DNA of 30,447 nt from JBDSYA01 sp039925865 (GCA_039925865.1 JBDSYA010000237.1:1-30447), one strand, 5' to 3'; shown: positions 9,051-17,178, numbered from the stretch's first letter. Notes: a model not told the origin generated them from the letters alone. Made by a program: numbers and translations.

Positions 9051-9923
9051 TTGTCATGGACAAAGATCCTCTTTGAATTAACAAAAATCCGTATCACTGT
9101 CCTCGTGGCTTTTACAACCGCTCTCGGATATATACTGGCGCTGCAAAACTTTCAGGCTTTTTCTCTTTACCCGGTATTGGGAATTTTTCTCTTGTCCTGC
9201 GGAGCTGCTGCAATGAATCATTATCAGGAAAGAAGTACTGATCTGTTAATGGATAGAACCAGAAACAGGCCGCTTCCATCCGGAATTATCACACCCGGAA
9301 AAGTTCTTATGATCTCAATTTGTCTTTTATTATCCGGCTCAATAGTCCTGTTACTGAAAACAAATTTACTCACGCTGGAGATAGGTCTTTTTACGTTTGC
9401 ATGGTATAACTTAGTCTACACTCCTTTAAAAAAACTTACTCCCTGGGCTATAATTCCCGGATCACTTGTGGGTGCGCTGCCTCCAATAGCAGGCTGGGTT
9501 GCAGCGGGAGGATATTTACTGGATCCGAAGATTTTATTAATTGCTTCCTACTTTTTTGTATGGCAGATTCCTCACTTCTGGCTTTTGCTGCTGGTTTATG
9601 GAAAGGATTATGATAAAGGCGGCTTCCCGACTCTTACAAATATTTTTTCTAAAACTCAATTAATAAGGATAACATTTTCATGGCTGCTTCTTACAATTGC
9701 CATAGCACTTTCAATTAATTTTTTTGGAATACTTAATTTCTATGCTTCGAATATTTTTCTCATACTTGCATCAGGATGGATTATTTTACAATCTTTCAGA
9801 TTTTTGAAAACTACAGGAGATAAGAAAGAAGCTAAGAACATGTTCATAAGAATAAATATTTTCACATTATTGATTATTACTTCGCTATCATTGGATAAAC
9901 TCATCGAACTTTTTTTGACATAA
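9051..9923 (+). CDS. ctaB: Heme o synthase (protoheme IX farnesyltransferase)
   Basis: A UbiA-family integral membrane prenyltransferase that converts heme b to heme o, needed for the heme a-type oxidase encoded just upstream. The prenyl-diphosphate motif reads N56-HYQ-E60-RST-D64-LLM-D-RTRNRPLPSG, with Glu in place of the usual first Asp, and the second motif is KDYDKGGFPTL. About eight or nine hydrophobic segments are present. The chosen start is TTG at 9051. The frame stays open upstream to the subunit II gene with a plausible peptide (KKELTLQAETKPGI), but it has no ATG, GTG or TTG there. The true start may therefore be TTG 9051 or a rarer codon such as ATT 8988. No heme A synthase gene is in the window. 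Confidence 0.93.
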   Translation: MSWTKILFELTKIRITVLVAFTTALGYILALQNFQAFSLYPVLGIFLLSCGAAAMNHYQERSTDLLMDRTRNRPLPSGIITPGKVLMISICLLLSGSIVLLLKTNLLTLEIGLFTFAWYNLVYTPLKKLTPWAIIPGSLVGALPPIAGWVAAGGYLLDPKILLIASYFFVWQIPHFWLLLLVYGKDYDKGGFPTLTNIFSKTQLIRITFSWLLLTIAIALSINFFGILNFYASNIFLILASGWIILQSFRFLKTTGDKKEAKNMFIRINIFTLLIITSLSLDKLIELFLT

Positions 9924-9947
9924 ATTTAACTTTTAAAAAGATTGTAA

Positions 9948-11315
9948 ATGGATTTTCTTGACAATTTAGTTATTCCTTCAACTTCTAAGCATCTTGCGTT
10001 ATTAAAAATAATGTTAGTGCTTTGCATGCTGATCTTTCTTCCGTTTTTTGGAATGCTTCTGGGTGGAACTGCCTTTTCTGTTATCTTCAATTCTTATGGC
10101 AGAAAAATTAAAAACAAACTATTCATACGTTTTGCAAAAGACATTATTGATAAACTTGCTCTTAACCGTTTTGTAGGTGTTGGCCTGGGTGTGCTTCCGC
10201 TGTTATCAATTACTTTTGTTTTTGCACAGCTTTTGTTTGAAGTGCAGGTAATCACTGTAAGTCTGCTGTTTGTTTCAACTCTGTTTATGGCTATAGCTGT
10301 TAATTTTATTTATAGTTATCAAAGTACATTTCAGATCGAATCACTCATTGAATCTTTTAAAAATTTAACTGGTATCAACAGGCACGAACTTGAAACTAAG
10401 CTGCCTGAAGACATTGCTGATTATGAATTTGATCTTAAAAATACTAATGCTAACTCAGGACTGTACGGATTTATAATGCTGCTTATTACAGGTGTATTCT
10501 TTGCTGCAGGGACTACCATTGCTTTGTCTTCCGACAGGTATCAGGACTTTCAGAATATTTCACAAATGTTTTTATCAGGGGCAACTTTTGTAAATTTTTT
10601 AATGATCATTATACTTTCAATTACCATAACCGGAACGTCGATCTTATTTTTCTTTTTCAGCTGGCAGGGAGGTATTCATGAAATGGATGTGCAATACACA
10701 AATTTTGTTAAGAAGGTCGGCGGTAATATAGCTTTTACAGGTGCTGCGCTCCTTCCTGTCTTTTTATTTGTTAATTTTATATTTACTCCTAATGTATCTT
10801 TGTCAGGATCAGTATTTCTTTATACAGGCTTAGCTCTTGTTTCGGCATTGCTGATATGCAATTTTCTTTATGCGGTCATTAAAAATTCGGACATGAAATA
10901 TATAAGCGTTGCATTTTACATGCTGATATTTTGCTTCGGTCTTTTTATTATGGAATATCAATCTGCATTCGGAACAGCTGCAAGAGAAAATATGGAAGCC
11001 ATTACTGTTAAAGCCGAGGAACTTGAAAAGCAGAAAAAAGGAAAGACTTTGAATACTGCAGGCGTTAATGGAGAGGAAATTTTTACAAGGATTTGTTCTG
11101 CCTGTCACAAATTTGATGTTAAGCTGGTAGGACCTCCTTACAACCAGACCATTCCAACTTTCAATGGTGATGTAAAAAAATTATCTGCATGGATACAAAA
11201 TCCTCAAAAAGTTTTTCCTGACTATCCTCCTATGCCCAATCCTGGTTTGAAGCCGAAGGAAGCAGATGCTGTTGCAAAATATTTGATTGATAAGGTTTCC
11301 GGTCCGGCAAAATAA
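9948..11315 (+). CDS. Polytopic membrane protein with C-terminal monoheme cytochrome c
   Basis: I do not recognise the membrane part. Residues 1-340 contain about eight hydrophobic segments, with histidines H15 (near the first helix), H146 and H244. A charged linker (about 345-370) leads to a class I cytochrome c domain with C383-SA-C386-H387 and likely axial Met429 in YPPMPNPGL. GFP-like or oxidase subunit signatures are absent. The N-terminal GMLLGGTAFSV segment recalls quinol- or heme-binding membrane proteins only in a general way. It is the last gene before the terminator at 11342, 24 bp after heme o synthase, so it probably belongs to the oxidase operon as an electron-transfer subunit, possibly supplying the cytochrome c missing from subunit II. 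Whether the membrane part binds heme b is unknown. Confidence 0.75.
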   Translation: MDFLDNLVIPSTSKHLALLKIMLVLCMLIFLPFFGMLLGGTAFSVIFNSYGRKIKNKLFIRFAKDIIDKLALNRFVGVGLGVLPLLSITFVFAQLLFEVQVITVSLLFVSTLFMAIAVNFIYSYQSTFQIESLIESFKNLTGINRHELETKLPEDIADYEFDLKNTNANSGLYGFIMLLITGVFFAAGTTIALSSDRYQDFQNISQMFLSGATFVNFLMIIILSITITGTSILFFFFSWQGGIHEMDVQYTNFVKKVGGNIAFTGAALLPVFLFVNFIFTPNVSLSGSVFLYTGLALVSALLICNFLYAVIKNSDMKYISVAFYMLIFCFGLFIMEYQSAFGTAARENMEAITVKAEELEKQKKGKTLNTAGVNGEEIFTRICSACHKFDVKLVGPPYNQTIPTFNGDVKKLSAWIQNPQKVFPDYPPMPNPGLKPKEADAVAKYLIDKVSGPAK

Positions 11316-11341
11316 TACACATTTTATTTTACTTGTCTAAT

Positions 11342-11369
11342 GGCGGAGTATTTTTACTTCGCCTTTTTT
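11342..11369 (+). terminator. Intrinsic terminator of the respiratory operon
   Basis: A nine-pair stem (GGCGGAGTA 11342-11350 with TACTTCGCC 11355-11363, one G-T pair) closes a TTTT loop and is followed by six T (11364-11369). It lies 27 bp after the stop of the last respiratory gene. Confidence 0.93.
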
Positions 11370-11393
11370 ATTTAAGAGAGCAATTAAACTAAT

Positions 11394-12083
11394 ATGAAGA
11401 AAAAACTAATTGTCCTTACCGGAGCAGGTATAAGCGCCGAAAGCGGCCTGTCAACTTTCAGAGATTCCGGGGGTTTGTGGGAAGGGCATAATGTAATGGA
11501 TGTTGCTTCACCGGAAGGGTGGCGTAAGAATAAAGATTTAGTACTGGACTTTTATAATCAAAGAAGGCGTCAGCTTTTGAATGCAAAACCAAATGCTGCA
11601 CATATTGAACTGGTCAGACTTGAAAAAAAATTTGATGTAACGATTATTACACAAAATGTTGACGATCTCCACGAGCGTGCAGGTTCGGCAAACATAATTC
11701 ATCTTCACGGAGAATTAAATAAATCGAGAAGCACATCTCATCCGGAATTGGTCTATGAATTAAATGGAAAAGATATTTATAACGGTGATAAGTGTGAAAG
11801 GGGATCTCAGTTAAGACCGCATATAGTATGGTTTGGAGAAATGGTGCCGATGATGGATGAAGCAATCCGGCATTCTGAAAGTGCAGACATTTTTATAATA
11901 ATAGGAACTTCACTTGTTGTCTATCCTGCAGCAAGCCTGATTGAATTCGCTCCTCATGATTCACCAAAATATCTAATCGATCCTGCACGGCCTGAATGTA
12001 ATCTTGAATATAATAATTTATCATTTATTCAAAAAACGGCGACCGAAGGTGCAGTTGAACTTGTTGAAAAGTTAGTAAAGTAA
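11394..12083 (+). CDS. cobB: NAD-dependent protein deacylase, sirtuin (CobB-like, zinc site absent)
   Basis: A 229-residue sirtuin that removes acyl groups from lysines using NAD. Visible motifs are LTGAGISAESGLSTFRD (NAD binding, 8-24), TQNVDDLHERAG (86-97) with Q87, N88 and D90, and HLHGEL with catalytic H105. Y54 and R57 in FYNQRRR match the Tyr-Arg pair of SirT5/CobB-type enzymes that accept succinyl and malonyl lysine. The four zinc cysteines of the usual Cys-x2-Cys pairs are missing; only C134 lies in that region. The small domain is therefore probably zinc-free, as known in some bacterial class III sirtuins. It stands alone after the operon terminator, with a likely separate promoter. 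The ATG at 11394 gives the normal N-terminus. Confidence 0.93.
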   Translation: MKKKLIVLTGAGISAESGLSTFRDSGGLWEGHNVMDVASPEGWRKNKDLVLDFYNQRRRQLLNAKPNAAHIELVRLEKKFDVTIITQNVDDLHERAGSANIIHLHGELNKSRSTSHPELVYELNGKDIYNGDKCERGSQLRPHIVWFGEMVPMMDEAIRHSESADIFIIIGTSLVVYPAASLIEFAPHDSPKYLIDPARPECNLEYNNLSFIQKTATEGAVELVEKLVK

Positions 12084-12085
12084 TT

Positions 12086-12283
12086 TTAAAATTTCCTTTT
12101 TATCGGTTTAGCTAGAAACTCTCTTGTCTTTTGTAACAGCCATTTTTTTTCATGGATCAATGACTGTTCTTCTATTTCCTTTTTCAGAATGTGGATCTTA
12201 TCAGTGTTTTCAGATTCTCTCAATTTCTTTAATTTTAAAATTGAACTGGGTTTATATAAAAACCGGGGGGCAAGACTTCCCAC
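12086..12283 (-). CDS. Possible small helical protein, uncertain
   Basis: A 65-codon minus-strand frame with a GTG start that reads as a charged helical peptide, for example KLRESENTDKIHILKKE and EKKWLLQKTREFLAKP. Its composition is more protein-like than that of the opposing frame. However, its GTG lies inside the terminator stem of the upstream minus-strand gene, there is no ribosome binding site, and nothing similar is recognised. It ends 2 bp from the convergent sirtuin stop. It could be a gene remnant or chance. Confidence 0.25.
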   Translation of the reverse strand: MGSLAPRFLYKPSSILKLKKLRESENTDKIHILKKEIEEQSLIHEKKWLLQKTREFLAKPIKRKF

Positions 12284-12290
12284 ACCGGTT
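12258..12290 (-). terminator. Terminator of the minus-strand FG-GAP/ASPIC gene
   Basis: Read on the minus strand, AACCGG (12290-12285) pairs with CCGGTT (12266-12261), with further G-C pairs inside interrupted by mismatches. It is followed by TTTTT (12262-12258, two of these paired). It lies 22 bp after the stop of the gene at 12313. Confidence 0.7.
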
Positions 12291-12312
12291 TCATTTTATA
12301 AATATAACATCA

Positions 12313-14094
12313 CTACTTTATCATTAGCATCTTCTTCGTCTCACTAAAGTTTTCAGTTTTTAAAGTATAAAAGTATATGCCGCCGGATAAATTACTTCCA
12401 TCAAATTCTATTTCATAGTTACCTGCATTTTGTTTTTTATTAATAAGAGTCGCAACATTTTTTCCAAGAACATCAAAGACATCTAAAGAAATATTACCGC
12501 CGACAGCTAACTCATAACTGATAATTGTATTTGGGTTAAAAGGATTTGGAAAATTCTGATTCAGAATAAAATTTATATCTTCATTAATTTTTTTTTCATT
12601 GATGGAAATTAATGCTCCATTCTCTGTAATAGTTACATTTCTGTTTAAAGGGACATTTGTGAAGTACTGGTTTCCTCCGGCAGGCCACTCAACTTTTATT
12701 GAATCTATTATCGAAGCATTGCCAAAGCCGTAATGCAGAATTAAATTTTGGCCGCAGTAACCGGACTGACCATCAATTTCCTGCATTTGCCAGACTGAGT
12801 TTCCATTTATAGTTGCTTTGATCCGGACCTTGGCACCAATTGCAGATTTATTCGAAAGCATACCCACGCATTTTACGTTCAGCCATTTATTACCGTTTGA
12901 CAGTTCGTTTTTGTACAATGCATTCTTTTGATTTTCATTCAAAGTATTTGCTGCAGCTAGATCAAGGTCTCCGTCATTATCATAATCCCCCCAGGCAAAA
13001 CCATAGGTGTTTCCTGAATCATTCACAATTTCTCCGCTTGTGATTTTTTCAAATGCAGCAGAACCGGTTTCCATCAAAAGATTTTTGAAGAGTTTATTGA
13101 CAAGCTTGCGTGTTATCGGAGATCCATACGACTGGCTGACAAACATATCCAGATCACCATCATTATCATAATCGCCCCAGCCGCTGACAGAATTATAACC
13201 CGTTTCGGTCACAAGCGGACCGGTTGTAATTTTTGTGAAAGAAAAATTTCCGTCATTGCGAAATAAAAAGTTTGGCTGGTTTGAATGATTTGCAACCAAT
13301 ACATCAAGATCGCCATCATTATCATAATCGCCCCAGCTGCCGCTCCATGAATCGCCTGCACTTGTTGATAATGGTGAATTAGTAATTTTCGTAAAATATC
13401 CGCCGCCATTATTTTTGTAAAGAAATTCATTTCTGTTGCCTTCCCTGCAGACAAAAATATCCAGGTCACGGTCGTTATCAATGTCGACCCAGTTCATTCC
13501 CCGGGCGTATGCAATCTCGCTTACCACTGTGCCCGTATCAATCTTTACAAAACTGCCGCTGCCTGTATTTTTATATAAATAATTTCTGTGGTTTGATCCG
13601 TCACTATTGGTTACGAAAAGATCAAGAAGTCCGTCATTGTCGAAATCACCCCAGCTGCATGTCTCAGAATAGCCGGGTTGTGAACTTATAATGTTTGATG
13701 AAAGAAAAGTGAAATTCCCGTTTCCCTGATTTGAATAAAGCAGATTAATTTTGTTCCACCAGTTTACAACACAAAGGTCAGGCAGTCCGTCATTATTTAA
13801 ATCTCCCCAGCTGCTTCCGTCTGAAGGAAGACTGTCATTAACAAGCGGCTGGTTAAAAATTCTTACAAATGTTCCGTTATCATTTCTGTATAAAAGGTTA
13901 TCATCTCCATACCGGTATCCTGTTGATATAAAAAGATCAAGATCATTGTCATTATCATAATCTATCCAGTTAACACTTCTTGAAGCACCGCTGTCAATGC
14001 TCACGGGACTGGCTGCAACTCTTACAAAATCCTGAGTATAAACATAACCTGTTCCGAACAGGATTATCGTCAGAATTATTAAATATTTTTTCAT
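12313..14094 (-). CDS. T9SS-sorted FG-GAP/VCBS repeat protein with ASPIC/UnbV domain
   Basis: A 593-residue exported surface protein. A signal peptide (1-20) is followed by about seven FG-GAP/VCBS-type repeats to about residue 400. Each has a WGDYDNDGDLD-like calcium-binding loop (for example NWIDYDNDNDLD, SWGDFDNDGLLD, NWVDIDNDRDLD, AWGDYDNDGDLD). The repeats form a beta-propeller in related proteins. An ASPIC/UnbV domain follows (about 405-500), recognised by WLNVKCVG, SAIGAKVRIK, GQSGYCGQN and IKVEWPAGG. The last 85 residues are a T9SS type A sorting domain with NFPNPFNP and the tail KKMLMIK. This is the CRTAC1-like architecture common in Bacteroidota surface proteins; ligands are unknown. 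It is divergent from the gene at 14287 and ends at its own terminator. Confidence 0.93.
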   Translation of the reverse strand: MKKYLIILTIILFGTGYVYTQDFVRVAASPVSIDSGASRSVNWIDYDNDNDLDLFISTGYRYGDDNLLYRNDNGTFVRIFNQPLVNDSLPSDGSSWGDLNNDGLPDLCVVNWWNKINLLYSNQGNGNFTFLSSNIISSQPGYSETCSWGDFDNDGLLDLFVTNSDGSNHRNYLYKNTGSGSFVKIDTGTVVSEIAYARGMNWVDIDNDRDLDIFVCREGNRNEFLYKNNGGGYFTKITNSPLSTSAGDSWSGSWGDYDNDGDLDVLVANHSNQPNFLFRNDGNFSFTKITTGPLVTETGYNSVSGWGDYDNDGDLDMFVSQSYGSPITRKLVNKLFKNLLMETGSAAFEKITSGEIVNDSGNTYGFAWGDYDNDGDLDLAAANTLNENQKNALYKNELSNGNKWLNVKCVGMLSNKSAIGAKVRIKATINGNSVWQMQEIDGQSGYCGQNLILHYGFGNASIIDSIKVEWPAGGNQYFTNVPLNRNVTITENGALISINEKKINEDINFILNQNFPNPFNPNTIISYELAVGGNISLDVFDVLGKNVATLINKKQNAGNYEIEFDGSNLSGGIYFYTLKTENFSETKKMLMIK

Positions 14095-14160
14095 AATATT
14101 AGTTTATATTTTATTGAAATTTTTTGAACAAGATATAAAATTTAATACGGTACTGAAATG

Positions 14161-14252
14161 ATGTTGATTCGTTTAGATATGGAAGGATACAGTTCATTAT
14201 TAGAAACCCGGCAGCATCAAAATTAATAAATTTCCCTCAAACGAATCATCAT
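14161..14252. promoter_or_regulatory. Inverted repeat in a divergent promoter region
   Basis: ATGTTGATTCGTTT (14161-14174) and AAACGAATCATCAT (14239-14252) are inverted copies with one mismatch over 14 bp, 64 bp apart. They lie between the divergent genes starting at 14094 (minus) and 14287 (plus). They could be paired operator sites or a hairpin. Confidence 0.5.
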
Positions 14253-14286
14253 TCCAACAAAATATGATTAACAAATTGCAAACCTG

Positions 14287-15771
14287 ATGACACCGTCCTC
14301 AGAATTATTTGAACTTATAAAGTCTCTTTCTGCCAGTGAGAAAAGACATTTCAAGCTTAATGCTGATTTGCAGAAAGGAAATAAAAATTATATCCGGCTC
14401 TTTAAAATTATTGATGCTCAAAAGTCTTATGATGAAAAACAGATAAAAACAAAATTCCGAAATGAAAATTTTGTAAAAAATCTGACTTTTACAAAGAACT
14501 ATCTTTATAAGCTGATATTCAAAAGTCTGATATCTTTATATAATCAGAAGTCTCTGGATGCAAGACTTAATAACATTCTCAGCAGATGCAGATTAATGTA
14601 CGATAAGGCTTTGTATTCACAATACTTTAAAACATTACAATATGGAAAAGGACTGGCTGTAAAATATGAGAGGTTCAGCATACTTCTGGAATTTCTTGAA
14701 ATGGAAAGGCAGCTTTCAAAAAAAGAGGACATCACCAGAAAAAACATTAATGATGTTTATGATGAAGAGCTGAATGTTTTGGAAAAGATCAGGATTAACA
14801 ATAAATATAAACGATCTATATCAGGTTTGTTCAGAATTTACAGATTACATGGCATCATCAGAAACAGCTCAGCTGCTGAACAGATAAATAATATTTTGAG
14901 GTCTGAGGAATTCAGCATTGAAAAAAAATTCTTATCTGTGACAGCAAAAGAAAAATATTTTTTTGCAATGAATATTGCCAGTGAGCTAAAAGGTAATTCA
15001 AGAGAAGCCTATAATTTCAATAAGAAAAGGTTTGAACATATTTTTAAAAACAAAGAAGTATTTCAGCAGTTTCTCTTTGATAACTATAAAGATTCATACA
15101 TTGCATTGATCCATTCTGCAGTTCAGGATCTCAGATTTGCTGTGGCTAAGAGAATGTTTGAAAAGTTTAATAAAACATTTAATTCTGTCGGAGTATTCAA
15201 TACTGATACTGCTGCAACTTATTATATAATAACATTATCTCATGCGGTATCTTCAGAAAATAAAAAAATAAAAACCTTTCTTCCCGATTCAATTGAAAAG
15301 TTCCTGGTTAAAAATAAAGGTAAAGTCACAATAAATCAGTATAACTACCTTTATTACCTGCTGGCAAAATATTTTTTTATCATTGGAGAATTTGATGAAG
15401 CTCTTCGTATTATTAATTTTCTCTTTGCTGTCAAGACGCTGAAGTTTACTATTCACCTTGAGCCTTACGCAAGAATGCTCAATGCATTGGTCCATTATGA
15501 ACTTGGAAATAAAAAGCTTCTCAACTATCTCATTCCATCGACAGTCAAATATCTTAAGAGTAAAAGCAAATTATACAAAACTGAAAACGCTGTACTCTCT
15601 TCTCTTAAAAAACTTAATAATTTTAAAACTGAAGAGGATCTTTTGAAAATTTTCAGTTTACTAAAAAAAAATCTGCTTGTCTTTAAAAAAGACATTTATG
15701 AAAAAAACGCATTTGTATATTTTGATTTTCTAAAATGGGCTGACAATAAAAGGATAGTGAATAGTGAATAG
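14287..15771 (+). CDS. Conserved helical protein of unknown function (SASEKRHFK family)
   Basis: A 494-residue, almost wholly helical, Lys-rich protein without signal peptide or membrane segment, so probably cytoplasmic. The N-terminus LIKSLSASEKRHFKLNAD, followed by NYIRLFKIIDAQ and KNYLYKLIFKSL, resembles a family of uncharacterised Bacteroidota/Ignavibacteria proteins that I know only by pattern. The rest looks like degenerate TPR or alpha-solenoid repeats (for example YYLLAKYFFIIGEFDEALRI at about 355-375). No catalytic motif is visible. It is divergent from the FG-GAP gene and 38 bp before an SDR gene. The stop codon lies within a heptamer tandem repeat (15754-15774), which therefore also encodes the last residues. 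Function is not assigned. Confidence 0.8.
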   Translation: MTPSSELFELIKSLSASEKRHFKLNADLQKGNKNYIRLFKIIDAQKSYDEKQIKTKFRNENFVKNLTFTKNYLYKLIFKSLISLYNQKSLDARLNNILSRCRLMYDKALYSQYFKTLQYGKGLAVKYERFSILLEFLEMERQLSKKEDITRKNINDVYDEELNVLEKIRINNKYKRSISGLFRIYRLHGIIRNSSAAEQINNILRSEEFSIEKKFLSVTAKEKYFFAMNIASELKGNSREAYNFNKKRFEHIFKNKEVFQQFLFDNYKDSYIALIHSAVQDLRFAVAKRMFEKFNKTFNSVGVFNTDTAATYYIITLSHAVSSENKKIKTFLPDSIEKFLVKNKGKVTINQYNYLYYLLAKYFFIIGEFDEALRIINFLFAVKTLKFTIHLEPYARMLNALVHYELGNKKLLNYLIPSTVKYLKSKSKLYKTENAVLSSLKKLNNFKTEEDLLKIFSLLKKNLLVFKKDIYEKNAFVYFDFLKWADNKRIVNSE

Positions 15772-15774
15772 TGA
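15754..15774 (+). repeat. ATAGTGA heptamer tandem repeat across a stop codon
   Basis: Three perfect copies of ATAGTGA (15754-15774) span the end of the preceding gene, whose TAG stop is at 15769-15771. In other frames the unit supplies TGA and TAG stops. It recalls the GGAATTA heptamers at 3798. Confidence 0.8.
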
Positions 15775-15809
15775 ATTTTATTCAATAAATATTAAGATCA
15801 AAAAATAAC

Positions 15810-16595
15810 ATGAAAGAAAATCTGAAAATGCGTTGGACATTAAAAGACAAGAAAGCGCTTGTAACCGGAGCTACCAGAGGGATCGGCAAGGCAATCGTTG
15901 AAGAGTTCCTTGAATTGGGCGCAGAAGTTTTCATTATTTCCAGAGATCAAAAAGACATAGATGAACAAATAGAGAGTTACAATAATGCAGGTTTTAAAGT
16001 TGAAGGAATGAAGTGTGATGTTACTGACAGTGAGGACAGGAAAAAGTTGCTTGAAAAGATAAATGCCGGTACAGGCAGGCTGGACATACTTGTTAATAAT
16101 GCCGGAACAAACACAAGGAAAAAAACTCTTGAAAATACTGAAGAAGATCTTGACAAATTAATGGATCTGAATTTTAAATCCGGATTTGAGCTTTGTAAAA
16201 CATTTCATCCATTGTTAAAAAAATCCGACGGCGGATCTATTGTCAATATTGTTTCAGTTGCCGGAATAACTTCAGTCGGAACCGGTTCACCGTATGCAGT
16301 TTCAAAAGCAGCCATGATCCATTTAACAAAATACTTGTCTGTCGAATGGGCAAAGGATTTTATCCGGATAAATGCAATAGCTCCATGGTATATCAAAACT
16401 TCTTTGACGGAACCTGTTTTGAATGATCAGGAAAAATTAAAAAAAATTTTACTAAGAACTCCAATGAATAGAATTGGAGAAGCTTCTGAAGTTGCAGCAG
16501 TTGCAGCATTTCTTTCAATGCCTGCTGCATCATATGTGACAGGTGAATGCATTGCTGTTGATGGAGGATTTTTGAAGAACGGTTACAGAGTATGA
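15810..16595 (+). CDS. SDR family oxidoreductase (tropinone reductase-like)
   Basis: A short-chain dehydrogenase/reductase acting on an unknown alcohol or ketone. The nucleotide-binding motif is G20-ATRGI-G26, NNAG is at 96-99, and the catalytic residues are N121, S149, Y162 and K166 (SPYAVSKAAM). SRD at 44-46, after the second beta strand, suggests NADP preference. The C-terminal MPAASYVTGECIAVDGGF is a family signature. The RWTLKDKKALVTGATRGIG start resembles plant tropinone reductases, which suggests that the second ATG at 15828 may be the real start; the ATG at 15810 is the longest choice. It sits 38 bp after the unknown helical protein and converges with the toxin-antitoxin pair. The substrate cannot be told from sequence. 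Confidence 0.92.
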   Translation: MKENLKMRWTLKDKKALVTGATRGIGKAIVEEFLELGAEVFIISRDQKDIDEQIESYNNAGFKVEGMKCDVTDSEDRKKLLEKINAGTGRLDILVNNAGTNTRKKTLENTEEDLDKLMDLNFKSGFELCKTFHPLLKKSDGGSIVNIVSVAGITSVGTGSPYAVSKAAMIHLTKYLSVEWAKDFIRINAIAPWYIKTSLTEPVLNDQEKLKKILLRTPMNRIGEASEVAAVAAFLSMPAASYVTGECIAVDGGFLKNGYRV

Positions 16596-16612
16596 GCTAT
16601 AGGCCACAAATG

Positions 16613-16960
16613 TTAAAATTTTATATCTGATATGATCTGCTCCAGATCTTTATTTGAAATTGATTCAAACTCTGATTTATCATAAATTGCAGTCATGTAA
16701 ATACGATCAACTTTCCCCATTTTAAGCTTATTAAAAATTAAATATGTGATAACTCTTGCGCCACCGCTTTTTCCTTTTCCTTTACTTTTAATAGCTAAAC
16801 GAATTTTAAAAAAGCTTTTTCCGAGTGATGTTCCTTGTATTGGATCTTCTGACAAATTTTCACCGAGTTGCGCTAATTCATTTTTTAGAGAGGGAAATTT
16901 TTTTGTGAGTCTTTTAGCTTGCCTTTCAAACTTCTCGGTTGTTCGGATCTCATAAGTCAT
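16613..16960 (-). CDS. RelE/ParE-family toxin
   Basis: A 115-residue protein with the compact RelE/ParE fold pattern: an N-terminal beta strand (TYEIRTTEKFERQAKRLTKKF), a helical hairpin, a GTSLGKSFFKIRLAIKSKGKGKSGGARVI-type basic centre, and the C-terminal strand RIYMTAIYDKSE. Basic residues in the central sheet fit an mRNA-targeting RelE-type toxin rather than a ParE gyrase poison, but this is not certain. Its start overlaps the upstream antitoxin gene by 11 bp, the usual coupled layout. It ends 17 bp from the convergent SDR stop. Confidence 0.82.
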   Translation of the reverse strand: MTYEIRTTEKFERQAKRLTKKFPSLKNELAQLGENLSEDPIQGTSLGKSFFKIRLAIKSKGKGKSGGARVITYLIFNKLKMGKVDRIYMTAIYDKSEFESISNKDLEQIISDIKF

Positions 16961-17168
16961 TCAGAAATTGATTTAGAGTCCTTGGTTTCTTTTTACCTGA
17001 TTCGAATAATATTATTTCATTTGTTGCTTCAGATAAATCCATTTTCAGTTTTTTGTATTCAACCAATTTAATAAATTGTTCATTAAATTTATTCCATTCT
17101 TTAATTGACATTTGAATAGCCTTCTGCTTACCTTTGTTATCCGTAACATAAGTTAAATTTATCTTCAT
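16950..17168 (-). CDS. Antitoxin of the RelE/ParE module
   Basis: A 72-residue protein directly upstream of, and overlapping, the toxin gene. The pattern is a beta start (INLTYVTDNKGKQKAIQMSI) in the manner of Phd/YefM-like antitoxins, then helices rich in charge and a C-terminal tail (ESGKKKPRTLNQFLNDL) likely to bind the toxin. The family is assigned from context. An AT-rich inverted repeat lies 10 bp upstream of the start and may be the operator. Confidence 0.75.
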   Translation of the reverse strand: MKINLTYVTDNKGKQKAIQMSIKEWNKFNEQFIKLVEYKKLKMDLSEATNEIILFESGKKKPRTLNQFLNDL

Positions 17169-17178
17169 TATTATCTAA

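Noticed and set aside
12124..12327. Plus-strand frame of 67 codons after the sirtuin
   Set aside because: Hydrophobic and Ser/Phe/Cys-rich, runs through the terminator hairpin and into the end of the FG-GAP gene on the other strand; looks like a shadow.
12938..13990. Short repeated DNA segments spaced about 170 bp apart, CRISPR-like at first sight
   Set aside because: They are the codons of the calcium-binding loops of the FG-GAP repeats in the minus-strand gene at 12313-14094. They vary as protein repeats do and the spacing is that of the protein repeats.
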